From Jannaschia sp. W003 (GTDB lineage: Bacteria > Pseudomonadota > Alphaproteobacteria > Rhodobacterales > Rhodobacteraceae): a DNA stretch of 64,000 nt. The stretch is taken from contig NZ_CP083539.1 of the NCBI RefSeq assembly GCF_025144335.1, forward strand, positions 993,501-1,057,500, written 5' to 3'. A program made the translations under genes and the position numbers. The notes under the pieces are model-generated. The model worked only from the letters and a program-made list of their open reading frames with translations. It had not been told where the DNA came from and searched no databases. Positions 38,942-49,772 of the stretch are shown here, in pieces; positions within the stretch are counted from its first letter, which is position 1, and the number at the start of each line of letters is the position of its first letter.

Positions 38942-40515
38942 CAGACCTCGTCCTCGTGCACCGCGTCGCCCCAAGGCGTGGTGATCTCGGTGCAGCCCGC
39001 GTTTATTCCCCCGCGTCGCATCACACCCGCCGGAACCGCGAACGGATAAGGGTGAGGTGTGCGCGGAGCCGTTGATACGGGCGCGACCGCTTCCAGCGCC
39101 GCGTGGACCTCGGGCGGCAAGGCTTCGTCGGCCACGATACTCTGGCCCCCGCTAACGTCGATCCGGGGCTGATGAAACGCGGTCTCGAGGTCCATGCCGT
39201 GATCAAGAAGGAACGACGTCAGGTTGGTGACCGCGGGCATGATCTTGCGCCCGCCCGAAGCTCCAATGGCGAAGCGTCCCGCAGGGCCTTCGCCCAGAGT
39301 GGGGCAAACATTCATTAAGCAGGCCTTGTCCGGCCCCAATGAGTTCGGCTTTCCCGGCTCGGGGTCGAACCACATGATGCCATTGTTGATGAGGTAGCCG
39401 GTCCGGGGCGAGACGATCGCAGCACCGAACATCGACAACAGTGTCTGGGTGACGGCAACCATGTTGCCTCGCCGATCGACGATGCTGAAACTGGTGGTGC
39501 AGGCCGGGACACGCTCGTCCTCGCCGGTGTCGCCTGCGGTCGCAAGGCGATGGCTGTAAGCCTCGAAGAGCGCACCAGCTATGGCGGAGTAGGAAACGCC
39601 GTCAGGCCGCGGGCCAGGCTCGAACCGGGCCTCCATCAGCGTCAGAGCGTGAACGAGATCAGGTCCGGCCGAGAATCCCGAGGGCGCCATCACGCGGCCC
39701 CCACGATAAGCGTGGGCGATCGCGGGCGCGCGGGTGGCCTGGTAGGCGGCGAGATCCGCCTCGGACAGGCTCCCGCCCTTGGCTCTCACGTCGGCCACGA
39801 GCGCCGCGCCGACGTCTCCCCGGTAGAAGTCCGCGCTCCCCCCGTCGGCCAGGCGTTGAAGCGTAGAGGCGGCGGCGGACTGGTCAAGCCGGGCGTCCGA
39901 AAGCGTGGTCCAACCGGCAACGACGGGCCAGCAGCCATTCACGAGGAACATTGCCGCCGCATCCGGATCCTCCGCGAGGTTTCGCGCGGCCGAGGCGATC
40001 AGAAGCGAGGCGTACCAGTCGATCTGCATCCCTTCTTTAGCGAGGCGGATGGCGGGAGCGAGAAGTTCGGCCCAGGGGCGCGTGCCCCAGCTCTCGTGGG
40101 CCAACGCCATGCCGGCCACGGTGCCAGGCACGGCCACCGCCGTGGCGCCGGTAATGTTGCGGTCGCCCTCCACCGCCGGCCAGGGGAACAGGTCGGATGC
40201 CTTCCGTCCCCGCTCGATCGGGTAGTCGGCAGGGTCGAGCGCGCGCGGCGAGCGCATGCCGAAGCGGATGCACTCCGCCGCCTCGGCGCCGTCGCGCCAG
40301 ACCGTCATCATGCCCCCGCCCATGGGGCCGCTCATCCAGGGCTCGACGACCCCGATGGCGAACGAGACGGCAACCGCAGCGTCGATCGCATCGCCGCCGT
40401 CGCGCAGCACCTCGGCACCGACGCGGGCAGCGATCTTGTGCTGGGCGGCAACCACGCCGCAGGCACTCTGGCGCACGTGCTTGCGGATGCGCTGGGTAAT
40501 CGAGAAGTTGTGCAT
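38941..40515 (-). CDS. Gamma-glutamyltransferase family protein, cytoplasmic type
   Basis: The 524-residue protein belongs to the Ntn-hydrolase gamma-glutamyltransferase family: GGDAIDAAVAVSFAIGVVEPWMSGPMGGG near the start, and ACTTSFSIVDRRGNMVAVTQ with the expected self-cleavage/catalytic Thr340 at the head of TTSFS. GIMWFDPEPGKPNSLGPDK and the GGRKIMPAVTN segment follow. There is no signal peptide, unlike periplasmic GGT, so it should act in the cytoplasm. It is the last gene of the minus-strand operon and could hydrolyse gamma-glutamyl-type amides imported by the ABC system. Confidence 0.88.
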   Translation of the reverse strand: MHNFSITQRIRKHVRQSACGVVAAQHKIAARVGAEVLRDGGDAIDAAVAVSFAIGVVEPWMSGPMGGGMMTVWRDGAEAAECIRFGMRSPRALDPADYPIERGRKASDLFPWPAVEGDRNITGATAVAVPGTVAGMALAHESWGTRPWAELLAPAIRLAKEGMQIDWYASLLIASAARNLAEDPDAAAMFLVNGCWPVVAGWTTLSDARLDQSAAASTLQRLADGGSADFYRGDVGAALVADVRAKGGSLSEADLAAYQATRAPAIAHAYRGGRVMAPSGFSAGPDLVHALTLMEARFEPGPRPDGVSYSAIAGALFEAYSHRLATAGDTGEDERVPACTTSFSIVDRRGNMVAVTQTLLSMFGAAIVSPRTGYLINNGIMWFDPEPGKPNSLGPDKACLMNVCPTLGEGPAGRFAIGASGGRKIMPAVTNLTSFLLDHGMDLETAFHQPRIDVSGGQSIVADEALPPEVHAALEAVAPVSTAPRTPHPYPFAVPAGVMRRGGINAGCTEITTPWGDAVHEDEV

Positions 40516-40527
40516 GGGTCGGGCCTC

Positions 40528-41772
40528 CTAGCGGCGGAAATCGGGTCGGGGGCGGCGCAGGGTCAGCAGCGCGGCCATCGCCGGGGCGAGTGCGGTGGCG
40601 ACGAACACGCCCGTGTAGCCCCCCGTCAGGACGAACACCGCCTGTGCAGCAATCGGGCTGACCACGTAGCCGGCAAACAGCACGAAGGTGCCGCCTGCGG
40701 TGCTCTCTCCGACGCGGCCCTCGGGGGCGGCCTCGGCGAGGCTGAGGAGGAACACACCATTCCAGGACACCACGGTGAGCCCGGCCACGGCGGCGACGAG
40801 TAGCACCCACCAGTCGGGACTCGCGGGGCCGAAGGTGGCGAGCGCCAGCATCGTCGCAGCCGAGGCGGCTGCCAGCCAACCGAGGGCTCCTTCCGCATCT
40901 CCGCCCCGGTCCGCGAGCCATCCTACGGCGATGCGGCCAGGGATGCCGGCGGCCTGAAGGACGGCGAAGGCAAGGCCGGCGGCGGCGATCGACCACCCGG
41001 CGGCATCGCTGAGATACACGGGGAAGTAGCTCAGAGTCACGCCCTGCGCGGCTCCGAGGCCCAACCCGGCCAGAGCAAGACGGCGCAGGCGCGGGGTGCG
41101 GACGATCAGCTGCTGCAGTTCAACCGGCGCCCGCAGGAGCGCGGCGCCGTTCGGGATGCGCCGCGCGGAGGGACGGGTGGGGTCGCGGTGGCGGACCAGC
41201 AGGAGCGCGACGCCCACTGCGACGGCTGCCGCCACGAGCACCGCCGCACTCACTCCACCGAGGTGCAGGGCCACAGGCGGCAGCAGTGCTCCAGCGATCA
41301 CCCCGCCGAGCGGCACGCCGGCCTGCTTCACCGAAAAGATCGTAGCCCGCCGTCCGCGGGGTACTGCCCGCATCAGAATCTCGCTGCCCGCCGGGGTGGA
41401 GGGGCCATAGCCCAAGCCGATCACGAAGGCGGCCAGCAGCATCGGCAGCCAGACTCCCGACAGGCAGGCCACCAGCGCGACCGCGGCAACCACGCAACCG
41501 ATGCGCAGTTGCGCCATCGGCCCCATCCCGGGCAGCAGCGTAGGTCCCCAAAGAAAGAAAGCCATGCTGCCCGCACTCGTCGCAGCGGCGAGCTGGCCCA
41601 CCGCCTCGGGCGGCATCCCTGCGGCTGCGGTGAGCGGGAGGCCAAACAGGGGGGGCACGCGTACCAGCAGGCTCAGCACCGCCTGCAGCGCGGTGACGGC
41701 GGCAACGAGGCCGATCCAGCCGCGGGCGGCGGGGACCGCGGGCTGCGGACCGGCCGGCCTCAGATCACCCAC
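40528..41772 (-). CDS. MFS transporter
   Basis: The 414-residue protein has about twelve membrane helices with a central hydrophilic loop and MFS features (GYGPSTPAGSEILMRAVPRGRRATIFSVKQAGVPLGG; later IAVGWLADRGG). The start appears to be GTG 41772, which overlaps the SDR stop by 13 bases; no better ATG is in frame until well into the first helix. Its substrate is unknown but the operon suggests a small organic acid or amide. Confidence 0.8.
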   Translation of the reverse strand: MGDLRPAGPQPAVPAARGWIGLVAAVTALQAVLSLLVRVPPLFGLPLTAAAGMPPEAVGQLAAATSAGSMAFFLWGPTLLPGMGPMAQLRIGCVVAAVALVACLSGVWLPMLLAAFVIGLGYGPSTPAGSEILMRAVPRGRRATIFSVKQAGVPLGGVIAGALLPPVALHLGGVSAAVLVAAAVAVGVALLLVRHRDPTRPSARRIPNGAALLRAPVELQQLIVRTPRLRRLALAGLGLGAAQGVTLSYFPVYLSDAAGWSIAAAGLAFAVLQAAGIPGRIAVGWLADRGGDAEGALGWLAAASAATMLALATFGPASPDWWVLLVAAVAGLTVVSWNGVFLLSLAEAAPEGRVGESTAGGTFVLFAGYVVSPIAAQAVFVLTGGYTGVFVATALAPAMAALLTLRRPRPDFRR

Positions 41773-42517
41773 TGAAAGCCGTCGATCGTGATGTCCTGCC
41801 CGGTCAGGAAGCAGGGCTCCGAAAGCGCGAGAAACGCCACCACCTGCGCCACGTCTGCCGGAGTGCCCGTCCGCCCAAGGGTGATGCCTTGCACCAGTTC
41901 GGTCTCGCGGGCGCGGATCATGTCGTTGGAGCGCTCGGTCTTGATGATGCCGGGGCAGATCGCGTTCACGAGGATGTCCGGCCCCAGCTCCTTGGCCAGC
42001 GCCCTGGTCATTCCGAGGATGCCGGCCTTGGCAGCAGTGTAGGCAAACCGGCTCACGGCGCTGGTCACGCCCCCGGTATGCGCGTTCACCGACGACATGT
42101 TGACGATGCGGCCCCCGCCGCGCCGGCGCATCAGCGGCACCGCGGGCTGGATGTAGTTGAACGCACCCTTGAGGTTGATTGCGACCGTCCGGTCGAACTC
42201 GGCCTCCTCGATTTCCTCGATGCCCTTGGGCATGGAGCGGCCGGCATTGTTGAACAGGATGTCGAGCCCGCCCCATGCCCCGTCCACGGCGCTCACAACC
42301 GCGCGGGCGCGGGCGTGGTCGGACACGTCCGCCTCGAAGGCGAGGCAGCGGCGTCCCAGCGCTTCGATCTCGCCCTTCGTCCGGTCGAGATCCTCGGGGA
42401 TCAGGTCCACGAGGGCCACGTTGCAGCCGCGGGCAGCCAGCTCCAGGGCGCAGCCGCGTCCAATGCCCCGTCCGCCTCCCGTGACAAGGGCGATCCGGTT
42501 CGCTCCCTCCAGATGGC

Positions 42518-42521
<4 letters not shown>
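41760..42521 (-). CDS. Short-chain dehydrogenase/reductase
   Basis: The 253-residue protein is a classical SDR: TGGGRGIGRG (NAD(P) binding), DILFNNAGRS, and catalytic MSSVNAHTGG...FAYTAAKAG with Ser, Tyr and Lys in place, then LVNAICPGIIKTE and the C-terminal GQDITIDGFQWVI. It would oxidise or reduce a hydroxy/keto group of an imported compound. The start at 42521 overlaps the ABC ATPase stop as ATGA. Confidence 0.9.
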
Positions 42522-43512
<991 letters not shown>

Positions 43513-43516
<4 letters not shown>

Positions 43517-44589
43517 CGTGCGGCCTCCCGCGGCTCGTCCTGCACCGCTTCAGTCGCCGCGGCCTCCGCACCGCGGGCCTCGAGCGGATGATAGCAGCGC
43601 ACCACGTGGCCCGGGCCCGGGTGACTGCGCTCGGGACGCGCCGCACACTCTCCGGTGGCGCGCGTGCAGCGTGGTGCAAAGCGGCAGCCCGGCGGCGGCG
43701 CGTAGAAGCTTGGCAGTTCGCCGGGAATGCCGGTCATGCCGCCCGAACCCTCGGGGCGACTGGCCAGCAGGCGCCCCGTGTAGGGGTGATGCGGGGCGGT
43801 GAAGAAGTCGTCCACCGGGGCCGACTCCACATCCTGCCCGGCGTACATCACCGTGATGCTGTCGCAGATCTCGTAGGCCGAGCCGAGGTCGTGGGTGGTC
43901 AGCAGAACGGCCGCGCCCCGCTCGGCCGCAAGGCGGCGCAGGAGGCCGAGGATCTGGGCCTGGATGGTCACGTCGAGGGCGGTGGTCGGCTCGTCGGCGA
44001 TGATGAGGTCGGGCTCCGGCAGCAGCGCCATGGCGATCATCAGTCGCTGGCGCTGTCCGCCCGAAACCTCGTGGGGGTACTTGCGGAGGATCTGCTCGGG
44101 CTGGGGCAGTTGCACCGCGGCCAGGGTCTCGAGAACACGTACCCTGTCGGCGCGGCGCCGAGCGCGGGGATAGCGGGCCAGAAGGGCCGGGCCGCGGGGC
44201 ATGCCATCGGCGTCGGGCGACTTCCACTTCATCAACTCGTCGATCTGCTGGCCGATGGTGAAGACCGGGTTGAACGAGGTGAAGGGGTCCTGGGGGATGA
44301 AGGTGACGTTGCGGCCCCGTACCCGTGCCTGCTCGCCTTCCGCGCTGGGGTCGAGCATGTCGAGGCCGCGAAAGCGGATCGTGCCGCCGCGAACCGAAAG
44401 CGTATGCCGGGGCAGCACCCCGAGGATGGCGTTGGCGAGCGTGGTCTTGCCACAGCCCGACTCGCCCACGAGACCGCGGATCTCGCCGGGCCGCATTGCG
44501 AGGCGCACGCCGTCGAGGATGTGGGCGAAGCCGGCCTCGCCCTCGAACCCGAGGCTCAGGCCGTCGACCTCGAGCAGGTGGTCGGTCAT
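43513..44589 (-). CDS. ABC transporter ATP-binding protein, oligopeptide type (OppD-like)
   Basis: The 358-residue ATPase has Walker A GESGCGKTTLANAIL, signature VSGGQRQRLMIAMAL, Walker B LIIADEPTTALD and the cysteine-rich C-terminal extension (CRFAPRCTRATGEC). The insert around residues 120-150 (DGMPRGPALLARYPRARRR) is longer than usual. It pairs with the next ATPase on the inner face of the membrane. Confidence 0.93.
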
Positions 44590-45428
44590 CGGCGGCCCCT
44601 CCGCAGCTTTGGATCGAGAATGTCGCGCAGGCCATCGCCCAAAAGGTTAAAACCCATCACCACGAGGAAGATCGCGAGGCCGGGTGCGGCGGCGTACCAC
44701 CAGGCCTCGGGCAGGAACTCGCGCGCCTCAGAAATGGTACGGCCCCATTCCGGCGCGGGCGGCGGTGCGCCGAGCCCGAGGAATCCGAGCGCGGCGGCGG
44801 TGAGGATAGTGGCGCCCATACCGATCGACGTGCGCACGATGATCGCCGATAGGGTGTTGGGAAGGATGTGCAGCACCATCACCCGCAGGTCCGAGGCCCC
44901 GAGCGCCTGCGCGGCCTCGACGAAGACTTGACTCTTGAGCGCGCGGGTCTCGGCGTAGACCAGCCGCGCCCAAAACGGCCAGTAGGTCAGCGACAGGGCG
45001 AGGATCACGTTCTCGACCGAGGGTCCCAGCGTCTGAGCGATGGCGATGGCGAGTACGATCTGCGGCACCGCGAGGAATACGTCCGAGGTGCGCATCAGCA
45101 CGCCCCCGGTGAATCGGCCATAGTAGCCGGCAACCAGCCCGATCGGCACGCCGATCAGCACCGAGACGCCCACGGCGATCACGGCGATGGTGATGGTGAT
45201 GCGGGCTCCGAACAGCAGCCGGCTGAACACGTCGCTGCCCATCCGGTCGGTGCCGAACCAGTGCTCGGCGGAGGGCGGCTGGAGCCGCTGGGTCAGGTGG
45301 AAGGCCGCGACGTCATCGGGATAGGGCGCGAGCCAGGGCGCGAGGATGGCGACCAAGACCAGCGCGCCGATGATCAGCGTGCCGATCGCCGCGGCCCGAT
45401 CTTGCATGAGGCGTCCGAGCGGGCTCAT
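44586..45428 (-). CDS. ABC transporter permease, DppC-like
   Basis: The 280-residue membrane protein has the DppC/OppC layout: N-terminal helix, LQPPSAEHWFGTDRMGSDVFSRLLFGARIT, five further helices and the EAA-type loop (VEAAQALGASDLRVMVLHILPN). It forms one half of the membrane channel. It overlaps the DppB-like gene as ATGA. Confidence 0.92.
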   Translation of the reverse strand: MSPLGRLMQDRAAAIGTLIIGALVLVAILAPWLAPYPDDVAAFHLTQRLQPPSAEHWFGTDRMGSDVFSRLLFGARITITIAVIAVGVSVLIGVPIGLVAGYYGRFTGGVLMRTSDVFLAVPQIVLAIAIAQTLGPSVENVILALSLTYWPFWARLVYAETRALKSQVFVEAAQALGASDLRVMVLHILPNTLSAIIVRTSIGMGATILTAAALGFLGLGAPPPAPEWGRTISEAREFLPEAWWYAAAPGLAIFLVVMGFNLLGDGLRDILDPKLRRGRR

Positions 45429-46429
45429 TTCAGGATCCTCGGGTCGATGAAGGTATGGACGATGTCGACCGCGAGGTTGATGACAATGAACACGACGCCC
45501 ACGAGGATCGAGAAGCCCAGGATCGCCTTGGTGTCGGACTGCAGGATCGACTGCACCGCGTAGGTACCCAGGCCCGGCCAGTCGAACACCGCTTCCACCA
45601 CAACCGCCCCGGCGAACAGCGCACCGAACACGAGGCCGATCTGGGTCACGGTGGAGATCAGTGCGTTGCGCAGCACGTACTTCCAGACGATCAGCGGGCG
45701 CGGCCAGCCCATCGCTGTCTCGTAGAGCACGAAGTTCGAGTTCACGACCTCCAGCACCCCGGCGCGCGTGAAGCGCACGAGCGTGGCGGCAGCGGGTAGG
45801 GCCAGCGTGATCGCTGGCAGGATTAGGTGGCTTAGCGCGGATCGCAGCGAGGCCCAGTCCCCGGCGAGGACCGAGTCGACGAGGAGGAAGCCGGTGACGC
45901 GCTCAGGACCCCAGCCCGCAATGCGCCCATTGAGCGGCGTCCAGCCGAGCTTGGTCGAGAAGTACATTTGCAGTTCCATCGCCAGCCAGAAGCTGGCCAC
46001 CGCGAGGCCGGAGATCGACAGGAGACGCAGCACTTGGTCAGTGAGCGAGTTGCGCCGGATTGCCGAGATCACTCCGAGGGGGACGCCCAGCCCGATGGCG
46101 AGGATCATCGCCGCGAAGGTCAACTCCAGCGTCGCCGGGAGGCGGTGGAGCAGATCCGAGGAGATGTCGCGCCGGGTGTAGAGGGACTGGCCCATATCGC
46201 CGGTGGCCAGATCGCGCAGGTAGATTCCGAACTGGACCGGCAGCGGCTTGTCGAGCCCCATCCGAACACGCAGCGCCTCGATCTGCGCCTCGGTGGCGTT
46301 CTCGCCCGCGACGATGCGGGCCGGATCGGTCGGCACGACGTTCGAAATCAGGAAGACCACGACGATCAGTCCGAGGAGCGTCGGTACGAACCAGACGAGC
46401 CGGGACACAATGATTTCCAAGCGGCGCAT
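45425..46429 (-). CDS. ABC transporter permease, DppB-like
   Basis: The 334-residue membrane protein has the DppB/OppB layout: N-terminal helix with RLVWFVPTLLGLIVVVFLISN, the long periplasmic stretch, LQMYFSTKLGWTPLNGR, the EAA-like loop (LYETAMGWPRPLIVWKYVLRNALI) and FDWPGLGTYAVQSI near the end. It forms the other half of the channel. Confidence 0.92.
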   Translation of the reverse strand: MRRLEIIVSRLVWFVPTLLGLIVVVFLISNVVPTDPARIVAGENATEAQIEALRVRMGLDKPLPVQFGIYLRDLATGDMGQSLYTRRDISSDLLHRLPATLELTFAAMILAIGLGVPLGVISAIRRNSLTDQVLRLLSISGLAVASFWLAMELQMYFSTKLGWTPLNGRIAGWGPERVTGFLLVDSVLAGDWASLRSALSHLILPAITLALPAAATLVRFTRAGVLEVVNSNFVLYETAMGWPRPLIVWKYVLRNALISTVTQIGLVFGALFAGAVVVEAVFDWPGLGTYAVQSILQSDTKAILGFSILVGVVFIVINLAVDIVHTFIDPRILK

Positions 46430-46494
46430 GGCGGACTCCAGAGGCTCTGGGAGCCCGCGGCGCGCTCACGCGCCGCGGGCAGTTCACGGGAGGA

Positions 46495-48051
46495 TCAGTC
46501 CTCGGCGGGGTAGGCCCACCGCATGTCCTGGCCGTTGCCGACCGGGCTGAAGCGAATGCCCTCGACACTCTTGGCGTAAGGTCCGTACCACTTCGTGTTG
46601 TAGATCCAGATGCCCGCGGCGTCGTCGTAGACCAGCTTCGTGGCCTCCTTGTAGAGCCGGTCGCGCTCGGCCTGATCGGTGGTCAGCAGAGCCTGCTCGA
46701 GCCGCTGATCGACCTCGGGGTTCTTGTAGTCCGACACGTTGCGCGTGGGCGCGTAGCGCGAGCCGTACTGCTCGCCGATCCAGTTGTTGGGGTCGGCGTA
46801 GTAGGTGCTCTTCCAGTAGGGCACCATGTCCGGCATCGTTTCGGGATTGCGCATGTTGGAGGAGATGACCGGCCAGGGGGCGCTTTCGATCTCCACGTCG
46901 ATGCCGAGCTGGGCAAGGCTGTTCTGCATCAGCGCCGCGGTCTGCTCGGTCTCGGCGAAGCCTGCCAGGGTACCGATCTTGAGGGTGCGGATCTCGTCGC
47001 CGTGCTCGGCCTTGTAGGCGTCGAGATATTCCTTCGCCTTTTCGAGGTCGAACTCGTAGCCCGGCACGTCGGGCGTGCCCCACAGGTTGCCCGGGTTGAT
47101 CGTCGCGTTGCGCGCGACGGTCCCGCCCATGATCTCGTCGATGTAGCCGTCGTAGTCGAAGGCGTGGGCCATCGCCATGCGGAAGTTGTGGTCGTCGAGC
47201 GGCGCGCGCCCGTTGTGCATGGCGATGTGGTAGACCCGCATCGACTCCTCTTCGAGGATCTTCACGTTCTCGGCTTCGCGCAGGCGGTCGACCTGGTCGG
47301 GGGCGAGGTAGCCGTCGAGGCCCTGGTAATCGCCGCGCATCAAGCCCTGGATGCGGGTGTTGGTCTCGACGACGGTGCGGAACTCGATCTCGTCGTAGAA
47401 GCGCTCTCCCCAGCCGGCGAAGTGGTCTTCGTTGCGCTCGCCGATGAACCCGATCGCGGGATCGTAGCGCTGGAGCTTGTAGGAGCCCGAGCCGGCCACG
47501 TTGTCGGTCAGGTACTGGCCGCCCCAGTCATCATCGACCTCGTTCTCCTTCACCACGTCCGAGTTGACCACGAGGATGTCGGGAACGATCGAGCCGAAGA
47601 TCGCCGAAGGCTCCTTGAGCGTGAACTCGACGGTGTGATCGTCAATGGCCTTGGTCATGCCCGGATCGATCAGGGGCTGGAACAGCGCGCCCGCCCCGCT
47701 GGCGAGCGCCAGCATCCGCTCCATCGAGTAGACCACGTCGTCGGCGGTCAGCGAGCTGCCGTCGTGAAAGGTCACGTCGTCGCGCAGGGTGAAGGTCCAA
47801 GTAAGGCCGTCTTCCGAGACGGTGTGCTCGGTGGCCAGCCAAGGGATCAGCTGGGGCGGGTTGTCCACCCAGCGATAAAGCCCATCGTAGAAGTTCAGGC
47901 GCGTGGCGACCCGGGCCACGTCGAACACCGTGTGCGGGTCCAGCGTGTCGTAAGCCGAATTGTTCGCGTGCACGTAGCGCGTCTGGGCGTCCGCCGCCGC
48001 CGGAAGACCCAGCGACAGGGCAGAGGCGAGCGCGATGGCAAGTGCTTTCAT
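46495..48051 (-). CDS. ABC transporter periplasmic binding protein, family 5
   Basis: The 518-residue product has a signal peptide (MKALAIALASALSLGLPAAADA) and a family-5 solute-binding domain (LDPHTVFDVARVATRLNFYDGLY; DGLTWTFTLRDDVTFHDG; AMAHAFDYDGYI). I chose ATG 48051 because ggag sits six bases before it; ATG 48057 is two residues upstream. It captures the substrate, probably a peptide-like or amide compound, in the periplasm. The 66-base gap before the permease gene is the only sizeable break in the transporter cluster. Confidence 0.92.
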   Translation of the reverse strand: MKALAIALASALSLGLPAAADAQTRYVHANNSAYDTLDPHTVFDVARVATRLNFYDGLYRWVDNPPQLIPWLATEHTVSEDGLTWTFTLRDDVTFHDGSSLTADDVVYSMERMLALASGAGALFQPLIDPGMTKAIDDHTVEFTLKEPSAIFGSIVPDILVVNSDVVKENEVDDDWGGQYLTDNVAGSGSYKLQRYDPAIGFIGERNEDHFAGWGERFYDEIEFRTVVETNTRIQGLMRGDYQGLDGYLAPDQVDRLREAENVKILEEESMRVYHIAMHNGRAPLDDHNFRMAMAHAFDYDGYIDEIMGGTVARNATINPGNLWGTPDVPGYEFDLEKAKEYLDAYKAEHGDEIRTLKIGTLAGFAETEQTAALMQNSLAQLGIDVEIESAPWPVISSNMRNPETMPDMVPYWKSTYYADPNNWIGEQYGSRYAPTRNVSDYKNPEVDQRLEQALLTTDQAERDRLYKEATKLVYDDAAGIWIYNTKWYGPYAKSVEGIRFSPVGNGQDMRWAYPAED

Positions 48052-48118
48052 CTTCATCTCCACTGTTAGGGTTCGTCGTTTCTTGTTGGGACCAGGCGGC
48101 AGGCCGCCCGGCCCGGCC

Positions 48119-49012
48119 TCAGGCCGCGCGTTCCACGGCGTGCTCGACAATGTCGGCATGGGTGGCGAACCAGCACTCGCCGGTCGCCGTCATCCGCCGC
48201 AGCAGCTCCTCGAGGATCCAGATCCGCGAGCGGTAGCCGATGACGTGCGGGTGCATGGTTAGCTGGAAGATGCCGCCTTCGGCGCGCGCAGCCTCGAACT
48301 CTCGCCAGAACACGTCGAAGACGGCCTCTGGCGGGGTGTAGGGACGTAGTGCGGTGAAGCGGTTCATGTTGAAGTAGACAGCGTCGTCGCGGATCCATTC
48401 CACCGGCAGCTCCACCACACCGCTGTCCTCGCCATCGAGCAGCAGACGGTAGCAATCCACGTCGGCCATCAGCGAACTGTCGTAGAGAAGCCCCATGTCC
48501 CGGGTGATTTCGAGCGTGTGCTGCGAGAAGTCCCAGGACGGCGTGCGAATGCCCACCGGGCGTACCCCGCAGATGCGCTCCAGCGCGTCCGCCGAACGCA
48601 TCTGAAGATCGCGCTCCGCCTCGAAGGGCAGCACCGAATTGCGTTCGTGGATCCAGCCGTGGATGCCGACCTCGTGGCCGAGATCGACGAAGGACCGCGC
48701 TTCGTTCGGGTAGAGCTGGGCCACCACGGCGGGCACGTAGAAGCTCGCCGGCACGTCGTGGCGGCGCAAGAGCTCCAGGATGCGAGGCACGCCCTGGCGG
48801 TTGCCGTATTGTCCGCGGCTCATGGCACCGATGGACTTGCCACCGTCGCGCAGCTCATTGGTCTCGTGGTCGACGTCGAACGAAAGGGCGACCGCGCAGC
48901 GCTTTCCTTCGGGCCAGGATGCCGGCTGCAAGGCGGGACCGGCCCGCACCCGGTCCACCTTGCCGCGCCAAACCGCCTCGGGCCACTGCCACGGCTCTGG
49001 TTCCTCGTTCAT
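48119..49012 (-). CDS. NodB-like polysaccharide deacetylase/cyclic amidohydrolase family
   Basis: The 297-residue protein carries the NodB-fold motifs: ALSFDVDHETNEL with the metal-binding Asp pair, EVGIHGWIHERN with two histidines (H-x4-H style), IRTPSWDFSQHTLEITRDMG and LTMHPHVIGYRSRI near the end. Its sequence style is closer to PuuE allantoinase/cyclic imidase-like members than to peptidoglycan deacetylases, and it has no signal peptide. In this operon hydrolysis of a cyclic amide or imide is a reasonable inference. ATG 49012 has gaggag six bases upstream. Confidence 0.85.
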   Translation of the reverse strand: MNEEPEPWQWPEAVWRGKVDRVRAGPALQPASWPEGKRCAVALSFDVDHETNELRDGGKSIGAMSRGQYGNRQGVPRILELLRRHDVPASFYVPAVVAQLYPNEARSFVDLGHEVGIHGWIHERNSVLPFEAERDLQMRSADALERICGVRPVGIRTPSWDFSQHTLEITRDMGLLYDSSLMADVDCYRLLLDGEDSGVVELPVEWIRDDAVYFNMNRFTALRPYTPPEAVFDVFWREFEAARAEGGIFQLTMHPHVIGYRSRIWILEELLRRMTATGECWFATHADIVEHAVERAA

Positions 49013-49022
49013 GCTGCGCTCC

Positions 49023-49772
49023 TCATGGGAAGGGGTGTCCCGAGACGGGCAGGACCTGTCCTGTGATGAAGCCCGCCCGGTCCGAGGCCAGGAACAGGCA
49101 AGCCGCCGCGATGTCCTCGGGTTTGCCAAGGCGGCGCATGGCGATGCCTTCGAGCATGCGCGTCTGCCCCTCCGGGCTATAGCCCTGCCACTGACGCTCG
49201 TAGTCGGGGCTGGTCCGCAGAAAGCCGGGGGCGACCGAGTTCACGGTGATACCGAACCGACCCAGCTCCAAGGCGAGTTGCCGGGTCAGCCCGACCAAGG
49301 CGTGCTTGGCTGAGCAGTAGGCCTGGATACCCGTGAGACTCGGCTTGAGCCCTGCGCCCGAGGAGATGGTGATGATCCGGCCCCGCTCCCGCGCCTTCAT
49401 GCCCGGAACCACAAGTCGCACGAGGTTGAGCGCAGCGGTGACGTTGGCGTCGTAGATCGCGCTCCAGTCGGCATCGGAGACATCCTCGATGGGCTTGGGC
49501 CTCTGGCCCCGCACGCCACCCGCCGCATGGATCAGAACCTCCACCGCGCGCCCCTCGCACAGCTCGGCGACGGCGGTCGGATCGGTAAGGTCGAGCGCGG
49601 CCGTCTCCAGTCGCTCGGGGTGCCGCGCGGCGAGGGCGTCCAGCCCCTCGGGGTCGATGTCGACGGCCAGCACCCGCGCCCCGGCCTCGAGGCACTCGGC
49701 GACGATGGCGGCGCCGATGCCGCGCGCGGCGCCGGCAACGAGAACCAGCCGGTCGGTGAGGTCGAGCCGCAT
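49023..49772 (-). CDS. Short-chain dehydrogenase/reductase, second in operon
   Basis: The 249-residue SDR has AGAARGIGAA, the cofactor region VLAVDIDPEG, HAAGG in place of the usual NNAG, TISSGAGLKP and AYCSAKHALVGL with Tyr and Lys, then TVNSVAPGFLRTSPDY. It begins with an ATG that overlaps the HyuB stop (TGATG). It differs enough from the other SDR to have its own substrate. Confidence 0.9.
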   Translation of the reverse strand: MRLDLTDRLVLVAGAARGIGAAIVAECLEAGARVLAVDIDPEGLDALAARHPERLETAALDLTDPTAVAELCEGRAVEVLIHAAGGVRGQRPKPIEDVSDADWSAIYDANVTAALNLVRLVVPGMKARERGRIITISSGAGLKPSLTGIQAYCSAKHALVGLTRQLALELGRFGITVNSVAPGFLRTSPDYERQWQGYSPEGQTRMLEGIAMRRLGKPEDIAAACLFLASDRAGFITGQVLPVSGHPFP

